Notes under the pieces: model-generated
The model's database searches: none
What the model saw: only the letters and a program-made list of their open reading frames with translations
Told to the model about the DNA's origin: nothing
Part shown: one piece after another, positions 22,401-31,900 of the stretch
Layout: each line of letters starts with the position of its first letter
How positions within the stretch are numbered: the stretch's first letter is position 1
Program-made: the position numbers and the translations under genes
Source of the DNA: Monodelphis domestica
Lineage: Eukaryota > Chordata > Mammalia > Didelphimorphia > Didelphidae
Length of the DNA: 64,000 bases
NCBI RefSeq assembly: GCF_027887165.1
Contig: NC_077228.1
Coordinates: forward strand, 185,901,643 to 185,965,642
Direction of reading: 5' to 3'

Positions 22401-25400
22401 TGAACTAAATGAAGCTGGAATCCCTTCCAGGGCTGTTTCAAGTCTCAGATTTCCTGGATCCTCCGTAAACAGCAATACTTTCACTCCCTTTCACACACAT
22501 ACTCTTTGCATAGCACTCTTTTTTTTTTTTAAACCTATAAAATGTACTTTTGTGTTATTTTGTACTAGTTCAGTTTCTGTCTCATAAGAGTGGTACATGT
22601 ATATGCTCCACAGCAGGGCTTTGCATTGTTGAACTCTCTTGTAGAAAATCTTAAGTATATTCTTGTTTCCTGTCTGTTTTAGTAAGTTTATAATCAAATT
22701 GTTCTAGGAAGAAGCAATGTGCATAGTGGGTAGAGCTGGCCTCAAGAGATAGGAAGACCTGTCCAAATATGCCTCTTATTGTGTGAATTTAATAGAAATT
22801 GTACTCCCTTACTCCATTTGAAAACCCATTTTTGGTTGGTAGCAATTCTACCCTTTAATTGGACACTATATGGCTACCTGTGGGCAAGATTGGGGCTGGC
22901 TGACTTAAGTCCTCATGTGATTTGTGCCCTGACCTAGACTGAGTGTCTGACCAGAGGGTCCCAGAAGGAGTGGCAAAAGTTGGATTTATAAGAAAGGGCA
23001 TGGAAGAAGTGCACTCACTCTTTTTCCAGGTGCTAGGCTTTCTCTGCACAGGGGCTGGAGACATTTGCTGGTGGCAGCTGCTTTTAGCATACAAACTTAT
23101 ATTTAATTAGGCATAGCCAGGTGATCATGTGATTTCTCTTTCTCACACACCCCTTTACTAATAAATAATTATAAGTTAATATTCAGTCTCCAGAGAATTT
23201 TAATCATAACATCACTTGACTGGCTATGTGACCTTGAGCAAGATATGTAACCTCTCATTGCTGTAAGTTGCCAACGTGATAACTTATTGATAAAGGGTAT
23301 TTCTTCAACTATGAAATCTCAGGTCCAGTCCCTATCCCTTGTAACCTCTTTTTGTTTAAAATCACCATCATCACCCAATAAAGAATTCATATTAAGTAGA
23401 CTAATTTGCATCCACATTTAAAGAAGAGTTCAAGTCTGTAAGAGGACACTTGTGTAAATGTCTATTTGGTGTGGAAAGAACAGTTCACCTTGAGGCTGAT
23501 GACCTCTGTTTGAATCCTGATTTATCATTTATTTTCACTGTGATCAGGGCACCTCAGTTCTCTTATTAAAATAATAATAATAATTTCTTTACTAATTGGA
23601 GAGGATTGCTATCAGGAACATCACATAAAATTAATATTCTTAGTTTGAAGTATTCCTTGTTGACATTTATACATTTTGTATTTGAATTATAAATAGTAAT
23701 TCCTACTTATACAAGGCTTAGGTCTTATAGATCTTAAAAGGTAATGAAAAGATTAAAATTAGTATTTGATACTCCAAGTATTATTTTAATACTATTTATT
23801 AAAATCAACTTAGAGCAAAGGGAAAGTAACACCAGAGAAAGAAAGCAGGTCCAAGCCAGAGAGAGCTTTGGGAAACTGAATACCAAATTAACCAATGATG
23901 CAAGTGCAGGAAAAGGGGATTGTGGGAAATGTAGTTCAGGGTACACATTCTAAATAATACAGACCCAAACTTGAACTAGAGGTATGTACAAAAATTAGTT
24001 TTTAAAGGGAAACTACAATATTTTGGGGAGATAAGAGGGAAATAAAAGAGAAAAGGAACAAAACCAAAAATAGGTGCATTCTAGTCCCTTTTCTGTCTTT
24101 CATAGTGTGGCAAATTTTCTGTAGTCCTGGCTACTGATTGAGTAGTGCATACTGTTTGGACCCTAATTCAAGGACCTATTATAGATTTGTGTTTCCTTTA
24201 CTCAGATTTTTTTAGTCATAAGACTTTTACATTTTGTATTTCATCCACAAGTTATTTTTCTCTTTTATTTGGATTTTTTATGTTTTTTATTTTCTTTTGC
24301 AAATTGATTCATATATCTCATAACTCAGCCATGTATCCCTGAATCCTCCTCAGAGGGGAATGAATTATTATTTTCCTTAGCGGGGACTGTTACTGTTGTG
24401 AATTTTTATTTGAATTTGAACAATTCTAGGATAAGAAACTTGATACCTCCCAGAATCCAGAATGCACCATGAAGATAGATGCCTGCAGAGATCATATGCT
24501 GCACCAGAAGTTCCAGAGTGAACTTTGGGATGTGAATTGAACTATGGGAGGTTGAAATGCCTTTGTTTTGAATATATACTCTTATGCCAAATGGGACTGC
24601 CCCCAAATTGGCTTTTTGTCAACTCAGTAATCATTGGTTTTGTGTTTTTTTTCCCTTTTATCCACAAATAATTGCAATTTTTAAGTTGATTATGTTTCCA
24701 TGATTTGTTTGGGGAGGCTGGTCTCCCAATAGAATCACAGTGGGGTGTGTATAAATGGAGATTTTGAACCTTTGACTTCATTCCCCAGATGTCCTTAGTA
24801 TTACCCCAAATTCCCTATAATCTCTCCTGCATCTCCACATTGGCAAGATCACATTATTGGTATTTAACTGGCTGTAACTCCTCCCATGACCTCTTTTTGA
24901 CCTGAGACCAGGCTGAGTTCAAACAGTTCTTTTGCTTTAGTTATTTTTAATAAAACTTTATAAAATATAATAGTTATTGATTATTAATTCTAAAACCCAC
25001 AGTATTTATTGAAGCATTTAATCCTGCTCTCATAAAGACTTTGGAATATTACTTCCATTTACACAGCTATAAGATGAGGGTTAGACTAGTTGATTTTTCT
25101 TGCCTTTCTCCCTTCTAAATCCTGACCTGTGATTTTAGTTAGGTGTTTGTTGGTCTGACCAGTGGAATAAATGATAAATTCAGAGGCAGTAAAAGGTAAA
25201 AAGTTATATTTTAGACAAAGAATATATATTTCTTTTTTTTTTCTTTAAAACAGGTAGTACCAGGAGAGACTGCACTGGCATTTTACAAAGCTAAGAATCC
25301 TACTGACAAATCAGTAATTGGAATTTCTACATATAATGTTGTACCATTTGAAGCTGGACAGTATTTTAATAAAATACAGGTATGCTAAGTAAAAATTAAG

Positions 25401-25941
25401 CTATAGATGGCACAATTACCATCTTACTGAATTTGTTACTGTATTTAAGATGAATCCATAAAAAAATTAATCTTGAAAGTCATACAATTTCAGAATTGTA
25501 AGGATAAATTCATTCAAGGCTTTGAAGTTTTTTTCCTCTTGGTGACTTGTTCAAGATATTCAGTGGTTGACCTCTAGAGTAACTTAAAGCTCTTATAGCA
25601 AGGCAAATTTTTGAGACAAAAATAAGTTAATAAGCTGTAGCTGTCTAAAGCCAATTTACTAGTTCTATAGCAGTAAAAATAAATTGGAATATTATTTTCA
25701 ATATAAATCATAGAAATTGTGTAAGTAGAAAAGTTAATTCTTCTTTTTCAATGTCTAGTGCTTCTGTTTTGAAGAACAAAGGCTTAATCCTCAAGAGGAA
25801 GTAGACATGCCAGTATTTTTCTTCATTGATCCAGAATTTGCTGAAGATCCCAAAATGGCAAAAGTTGATGTGATCACTCTCTCTTACACATTTTTTGAAG
25901 CAAAAGAAGGACATAAATTGCCAGTTCCAGGTTATAACTGA
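16217..25941 (+). CDS. COX11: COX11, cytochrome c oxidase copper chaperone (4 exons)
   Basis: COX11 is an inner-mitochondrial-membrane protein that delivers copper to the CuB site of COX1 during complex IV assembly. Joining 16217-16465, 18789-18944, 25254-25379 and 25759-25941 gives 237 codons plus TGA, all introns in phase 0 with GT-AG ends. Residues 1-40 are Arg-rich and lack acidic residues, a plausible mitochondrial presequence. A single membrane helix lies at about 56-76 (TYVAAAAVGMVGASYAAVPL), followed by conserved Cys82. The intermembrane-space beta domain carries the copper-binding CFCF at 178-181 and ends KLPVPGYN, as in human. The start is the first in-frame ATG in good Kozak context (GCCATGG). 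Human COX11 is about 276 residues, with a longer N-terminus. Exons 2-4 are nearly identical to human by memory. It is intact. Confidence 0.98.
16935..17025. repeat. Old LINE/SINE fragment in COX11 intron 1
   Basis: CATTCATTCACTCAGCAAA, AAGCGCCCAGTATGTGCCAG and CACTGCTGAGTGCTGG are typical of an ancient mammalian repeat; family uncertain. Confidence 0.5.
17505..18000 (+). mobile_element. L2/CR1-like LINE 3' fragment
   Basis: Blocks typical of this LINE superfamily occur in order: CTGCCAAAGTAATTTTCCTAAAG, CAGGTCTGACTCC, CAAGTGCCACCTTTTGCC and a terminal CCTAGCACAATTCCTGG before AATAAATACT. Confidence 0.7.
18415..18665 (-). repeat. RTE-tailed SINE, antisense, full length
   Basis: Reverse complement of the class: TTGACTGATTCCTTTTAATCCC, GGTACTGGCAAGTGGTTTGCC, TCAAGGTCATACAGCTAGTAAG-like body, CTCCAGGCCTGGCACTC, ACTACCTAGCTTTCCC. 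Confidence 0.85.
18789..18944 (+). CDS. COX11: COX11 exon 2
   Basis: 52 codons from TTGLGG to QQTEIY. Acceptor TTTTTCCCCCAG, donor TAT|GTAAGT. Encodes the first beta strands of the copper-binding domain (VKDRIIKVTFNADVHASLHW). Confidence 0.97.
19388..19477. repeat. (TA)n microsatellite
   Basis: About 90 bp of TA with a few TG steps at the left end; in COX11 intron 2. Confidence 0.98.
19490..22210 (+). mobile_element. L2/L3 (CR1 superfamily) LINE, degenerate
   Basis: Pyrimidine-rich sense copy. CTTCTTGGAAACATTTTTGC, ACTTTCTCAATACCTGTCC-type blocks, CTTGTCTGACCCAAACTTT and CACAGTGTCTTGCACACAG match the style of the copies at 50960-53830 and 55390-58130. It is split by a SINE at 21627-21823. 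No open frame is worth calling. Confidence 0.6.
21627..21823 (-). repeat. tRNA-derived marsupial SINE, antisense, full length
   Basis: Complete reverse-orientation copy with poly(T) start and CCCAGCTGCCCCC end. It has a perfect 10-bp target duplication ATTTAAGCAC at 21617-21626 and 21824-21833. It lies in COX11 intron 2, inside the LINE. Confidence 0.95.
22855..23213 (+). mobile_element. ERV LTR fossil, family D
   Basis: Its last 50 bases (TAATTATAAGTTAATATTCAG then CTCCAGAGAATTTTAATCAT) recur at the ends of 36730-37215 and 45005-45537. All three have the same orientation and a few hundred GC-richer bases upstream, as solo LTRs would. Confidence 0.55.
23860..24727 (+). mobile_element. ERV-like internal fossil
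   Basis: Positions 24090-24360 match 3920-4200 in reverse orientation. It directly precedes a family C LTR, so this may be the 3' part of a plus-oriented provirus. Non-coding, broken and old. Confidence 0.45.
24728..24995 (+). mobile_element. ERV LTR fossil, family C
   Basis: Highly similar to 59311-59575: TGTATAAATGGAGATTTTGAA, GGCTGTAACTCCTCCC, CTCTTTTTGACCTG, CTGAGTTCA and a terminal TTAATAAAACTTTA poly(A)-signal region. Both copies are in plus orientation. Confidence 0.65.
25254..25379 (+). CDS. COX11: COX11 exon 3
   Basis: 42 codons from VVPGETAL to YFNKIQ. Acceptor TTTAAAACAG, donor ACAG|GTATGC. Confidence 0.97.
25759..25941 (+). CDS. COX11: COX11 exon 4 (last coding exon)
   Basis: Acceptor ATGTCTAG. 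It opens with the copper ligands C-F-C-F at its first four codons and ends PGYN plus TGA. The 3' UTR follows. Confidence 0.97.
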   Translation, partial: CFCFEEQRLNPQEEVDMPVFFFIDPEFAEDPKMAKVDVITLSYTFFEAKEGHKLPVPGYN

Positions 25942-26339
25942 ACTAAGAAATTTCTTTACTTTGTCTTTTCTAATTTTTTTGTCTCCTTTTTGTAATTTTT
26001 GAAAAATCATGTTCTCGGGTGTTTTTTGAAAGAGGAATAATAGTGGGAAAACAATTTTTATTTTAAATCAGAATCACATGTAACTTTTTTTTTTAATGAA
26101 TACTTTTAAAAATCTCTTAAGCTTATATGAAGTTATAAAAATAGAGATACTACTAAAAAAACCCAGGTGCAGATTTTGACTAGAAACAACTTTGCAGATT
26201 TGTAAGGTAACGTTCAAATCTTTTTTTTTCTCTGAAGTGGTATATCAAAAAAGAAAAATCAGTATGCAAGTATGGAGCTGATAATCTGTTAAAAATCACT
26301 TAAGTACCAAAAAAAAATCTTTTCACTCTAAAATGGTTT

Positions 26340-26480
26340 CCCAATAGATTACCTCATTCAGGTCTTCTGTTAAAAGATGAAGATGCTGGAACCCAGAGAG
26401 ATGAAATTATATGCCTAACATACAGCTAGTTATTGGCTAGCATCCAGGTCTCCAACTAGCCAGATCTTTCCATTATGCCA
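26340..26480 (-). repeat. MIR-like SINE fragment, antisense
   Basis: ACAGCTAGTTATTGGCTAGC, ATCCAGGTCTCCAACTAGCC and a downstream TTTCCATTATGCCATC follow a degraded antisense MIR. Confidence 0.5.
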
Positions 26481-26754
26481 TCATGGTTATCTGGAAATGC
26501 ATTTTGTTGCTATTTTTTAAAAATCTGTTTCTGTAGTTAATAATTTTAAAAAATATTATGTACTTTATTATTCAAATGTAAGTCTGGTCAATCATTAGCA
26601 AAAGTGTTATTCCATGATACTTTCCCCAGAATCATGCTGCCTATGCTAATTTATAGGCTAAGTTACTAATCCTACAAAGTTTGTTAAGTCACTATATATG
26701 AATATAATATATATATTTTTAGGGGTAAAATTTATGGTTGGACTGAATATATTT

Positions 26755-27350
26755 TTAGTTGGTCGCCAGGGATTTAAATTCTAAATCCCAATGAAATACT
26801 CAAGTCAGAATGGAATTTTATGGTGGTTTATTTACAATAGAGTGAAGAAAAAAAGAGAGAAAAAAAGATAAGAGGCAGGAGTTCAGAGGCCCCAAGGGAG
26901 GGGAGTGAACTGGGGCAGAGGATTAAATCTAGCATGGCTTCCAGACATGAGGCTTCCTCCAACATGAGGGGCTTCTTCAGAGGCTGGTGCCTCCAGAAAA
27001 GCCAAGGAAAGGGGAGCAACCCTTGCACTCACCACGTGACAGACTAAGGGAAGCAGTCTGAGGTCTCATGCTTGAGCAAGTTCCACTGCCAAGTCCCTCT
27101 CACAGGATATGAGAAATATAAAGGCAGTTCTTTATGTCACTTCCTGTGTCTCACATGTACAAATGGTGGCTTAAACTTGGCTTTGGACAGCCGAGGGCAT
27201 CAGTCAGTTTCTGATTTGGCACTTGCTTGCACATATGGGTCATAGACCTTCCTCCCCCACACTTAATCCTTAAGTGGGGTTGTATACATTCCTGGTTGCT
27301 AAAATTCTAAAGACTAAGCAGGGTGGAGTAAATCTAAAATTCACAGTATA
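26755..27350 (-). mobile_element. ERV LTR fossil, family A, reverse orientation
   Basis: Opens with GGTCGCCAGGGATTTAAATT and a TGGTTTATTTACAATAG poly(A)-signal region in reverse, and ends with the GCAGGGTGGAGTAA block shared with 6096-7010 and 31815-32712. It sits between the COX11 stop and the TOM1L1 3' end. Confidence 0.6.
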
Positions 27351-27799
27351 GAAGCAAAAGGGTTATAGTCTACTACAGGGCAAAGAGCAAATACAGGATT
27401 TGAATTTTAAATTCTTTAAATTTTTTTTTCCTCACTAAAATTCAATTGCTATTTTAAATGTGCAATACTTAAGTATTTCAATTTTTTGGTGATTGGCACA
27501 GAAACAATGCCCTTGTAAATTAGAAATGTATCTTAGTATTTCTACCAGATTACAGTTATAGTGAGGGCTCCAAACAATTGGATACACCATCTCACTGTAT
27601 GTATGGTACTATGTGCTTTTTCTTGGCATCAAAAACTCTTTTGTGAAGAGACAATATTAACTTATGTATTAAATTATTTTAATACTAATTCCTTTGCCTG
27701 CTTTTTATTTAATATTATTTTCCTTCATAACAAAGATGTGTAATTACAGTGTGTTTACTATGAACAAAATCCTTATTCCAAAAAGTATACATTTTATAG

Positions 27800-28134
27800 T
27801 AAAATGAAAAGAATATTTTATTTTAAGTTTAAAAATCACTTTAAAAGTCAACATTTATACATTTTCCAATGACTGTTACACAAACATGAAGGGTAAACTA
27901 CAATAATTAAAAGGTTTTATGCCCCAGCTCAAAATGTAAAGGCTAGGAATATTTTCAGAAGTGCAAAATTATTTTTACATTCAATTTTAATTAAATGAAG
28001 GCACTTAAGCAATGTTTCCTGAATTACAACTCCAGTTCAGCAAATATTTTACGATTTATTTAAGGAGTAATAAAATAGTTTTCATCTACTGTATCACCTG
28101 GAAATGATGATGATGCACTTCTATCTAAAAGGAT
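27800..28134 (-). other. TOM1L1: TOM1L1 last exon, 3' UTR
   Basis: On the minus strand a strong acceptor (ten T, then CCAG) ends at 28135, and the upstream coding exon has a donor just after its stop, so a separate 3' UTR exon is likely. Two AATAAA signals lie downstream on the minus strand, at 28055-28060 and 27817-27822. I set the end from the distal one. Confidence 0.6.
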
Positions 28135-28838
28135 CTGGAAAAAAAAAGTTAGATGAGTACTACTAAATTTCACATATATTTTAAAGGAAGATAAGGGAAT
28201 GGAATATATATACAATCCTTTAATCCTTTTAGATGCACATTAAACCTCTTTCAGGAACTATGCATATTACCACTCGAATGAATCAATGGTTCAAACTTAT
28301 TTTTACTAAAATTCTCAATGTGTATAATTTTAAAAACTCATTACTCTGAAGGAGAAAGTTTATCACTTGTAGCCTTCTATCATTTACATTGGTATGCTCT
28401 TCTATGCCAAAAACCTGTTCTTTAGAACAATCATTTTTATTTATATCTTGTTTTTAATAACACCTAGATTTGCCCCTGCATTCCCTTCTGAAGAACCATC
28501 TCTTACAACAAAGAGCTATCCTTTTTTTCTGTCATCCTGGAAAGAACTCCTTTGCTTCTTATCTACTGCCTGTGATCAGACTAACATTGCCACTGGACTA
28601 CAAAGATTTTGTTGACAGAGGCATGTTGGTATATGTTAACATCACACATGTATATTAGTTCATTTCTGATCAGACAATAGTGAAATGTAGCCAAGGTTTC
28701 CATTCAGTTATTGAAATAGCAGTTTATCAGTCCGTAATAAATTCAAAAGATTAAGCAAAGTCATATTTATATTTTGTGTGCTGATACTTTTAAAGGAATG
28801 TAACAAAGTAAACTGTCCCAAATAGAAATGTTTACCTT

Positions 28839-28902
28839 TTAACCATTTGTATGATTCTGAATTGGTTTACGGTGATTAGCATCAAGCTCTTCATAAAGAG
28901 TT
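28839..28902 (-). CDS. TOM1L1: TOM1L1 last coding exon
   Basis: One base plus 20 codons and [23 protein letters not shown]. The human counterpart reads AIYEEIDAHQHK...NDGD. A donor AAG|GTAAAC follows the stop by three bases, so the exon itself probably ends at 28836. Confidence 0.95.
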
Positions 28903-31900
28903 CTGCAATAAAGAAAAGCCAGTTTTTTCATTTTACAAACTAAAAACAGAAAATACTGATATGTTAAATTGATATCAATATTAATCTTTCACAGTGAAAT
29001 GTGTGTAGGTGTTAATCTTTGACATAAAACTCAGACTAAAATGGCCTGATAAACTGACTACAATTTATTTGTTGTTATTTAAGTAGGAAATAAAGGCTGT
29101 CAAAACTAAATTATCTACTTGTTTTCTATTTTAGGTTGGGTAGATTATACTTGTCTTTAAAACAAATTTTTTTCTAGTAAGGTTGAACTCTTCTCTGACT
29201 CAAAGAATTACTTTAGTCATTTCCCCTTCCTTCTTCATGCTATTTGATATTTTAATGCTTTAGATCAGAGGTTCTTAAATTTTATTTTGGTCATGGTCTC
29301 CTAAGGGCAAGCTGGTGAAATCTATGGATTCCTTTTAAGAATGTTTTTAAATACATAAAATAAGAAAATTACAAAGGAAACCAATTATATCAAATTACAT
29401 TCTCAAAAATATTTTTTAAAGTTTATAGACCTCATTTCAAGAACCTCTGTTTTAGGTAGGTTTTATGCCTTATGATATTATACATATTTAAATCAAACCG
29501 TGTCCTGCTGGAGAGCTCAATGATTTCATCTATCCTGCTTTTAGTTTTGTATATGTTTTTCACTCGCATTTCTTGGCCATTTCTAATTATAGTAAAACAC
29601 CAAATTAATTGTACTTCTCAATGAAAGATACATATTTGGGGTAATGAATCACCAGGAAATATATTTTATAAAGGTTTCTAACTAAATCAAAGTTTAAACC
29701 CCAAAATACTGTTTCATTCATTCTTATTGGAAATCTTCATTCTCATCCAATTAGAAAGTTAAATTAAGGGGCATCTCTGTGGATTGAGAGCCAGGCCCTG
29801 AGATGGATGGGAGGTCCTGGGTTCAAAATTGACCTCAGATATTTCCTACCTGTGTGACCCACTCTTCTGCCTTGGAACCAATCCAATATACAGTATTGAT
29901 TCTAAGACAGAGGGTAAGAGTTTAAAAAAAAAGTACATTAATAATACTGCAGTCTTATCAATAAAAGCTCTTCCATTGTGATTAATTATTTATACAATTC
30001 TTAAATGTTCTTGAAATGTAAAAACAATGGAGCTTTTATATGCATGAAAAGGAATTATCTTTTTATCAAGGCTTTATTATCTTGGCTTGATAACAAATTG
30101 GAAGATAATATAACAGTATTGCTATATTTTAGCTAACTAAAAAATAAGTTTTAAAAGTATTTATGGGGGGCAGCTGGGTGGCTCAGTGGATTGAGAGTCA
30201 GGCCAGGAGATGGGAAGTCCTAGGTTCAAATCTGGCCTCGGATACTTCCCAGCTGTGTGACCCTGGGCAAGTCACTTGACCCCCATTGCCTAGCCCTTAC
30301 CACTCTTCTGCCTTGGAGCCAATACACAGTATTGACTCCAAGACGGAAAGTAAGGGTTTAAAAAAAAAGTATGTTCTCTTAGGAACAACAACAAAAAATT
30401 AGACCCTTAAGAAACTGACGTACTTTTTCTTTTTAAAAACTAATTACTTAAACTTTACATAGGGCTGTCATACTGCAACTTAAAAATTCCCTTCTCAGAC
30501 AAAAAAAAAAAGGACTCGATTTTCATTAAAGGCATGTGTCAATGCACAGGGGGATAACTGGGTCGCTTAGTGGATAGAGACAGGAGGCCCTGGGTTCAAA
30601 TTTGGCCTCAGAAACTTTTTAGCTGTGTGACCCTGGGCAAGTCACTTAACCACCATTACCTAGCCCATACCACTCTTCTACTTTAGAACAGTATATAGTA
30701 TTGATTCTAAGGTAGAAGGTAAGGGCCTAAATAAATAAATCCATGCACATTGTTTCATTACTTTAAAAAAGTTGCAATTAAGTCACAACACATGGAAATT
30801 AAATCCCAAATAACCTCAGTATGAAAAGGTAAGCCATTTTAAGTTGTGCCAAGACCTAAGCAAAATTAAACCTATATTGCTAAAACAAGGAGTAAAAAAA
30901 TTAATAAAGAATTTTCAGAATAACTTACTCTGCAGTGGCATCTGGAGCCAAAGGATCAAACTCCATTACTTCATAGTAATTGGGTGGCGGAAGGTCATTC
31001 TTTGTTACAGGGCTAGCTAACAAGGAGAGAAAGAAACCCATACTGTGTTTTATAACAAAGAATTGGATGAACATTCTTTTTTATATTTAAAACCACTACT
31101 AAGCCAGTTCTAACTACTTATTTATAATTAGATACCTTATATGATGTGAACAGCAATCAAATCAGCCAAATTCAGTTCAAAATAATTTGTGTAATCCCTT
31201 GGAATTTATCACAATGGGATGACATGTATTACAAATAAGTCTTGTAGCAATCAAATTAGAAAAAATGTGGAACTTTTATAAAGTCTCAGTTACCTCGAAG
31301 ATTGCTGGACAAAGCGGGGGGCCTCTGGTTTGAAGGTTCGGCATGGCCAGCTTGCAGGTTCACTGGAGGCATCAGGATTGGATTTAAATGAGTTAAGAGC
31401 TAAAGGACATTGAATAACAGACAAAAAAAACAAAATATCACTATGGAACAGAGTATAATAGATCCAGATTCTCTAATATAAAAGTTAATAAAGTTAAGTA
31501 TTTTTTCATTATTTTTGTTACTAGGGATCTATGTACTGCCACTTGTTAAGTATTTTTAATTCACTCCTCTTTGCAAATTATAACCTCTCCACTATTTATG
31601 GCTACCCTCTGGTATCATGTTTATACTGCAGTCTCCAGACCTGATAAGTTGTCTGTGGTGGTGGGGGAAAGAAAGGAGAAAATGGTGTATGCTATGGGGA
31701 AATTATTTTCTTCAGAATAATCATATAGAGAAGTCACAGAAAGTCCACATATTGACCATAAAATTCTCATTCTATCTCTGTTCCCTGTAAACCTCAAAAT
31801 TCCTTAGACTTATAAATGTTGGAAATTTCACCATTGGGATATTTCATACTTGGAAAATTTCTTACTGATAGTCTATTGGAATGGGAACCCCATTGGCATG

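Larger units (their letters stand above)
25942..27673 (+). other. COX11 3' UTR / downstream flank, end uncertain
   Basis: AT-rich with no reading frame. No AATAAA is seen soon after the stop; an ATTAAA at 27668-27673 is the first convincing poly(A) signal I find. An LTR fossil (26755-27350) and a MIR fragment (26340-26480) lie between, so either the UTR includes them or an earlier variant signal is used. Confidence 0.35.
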
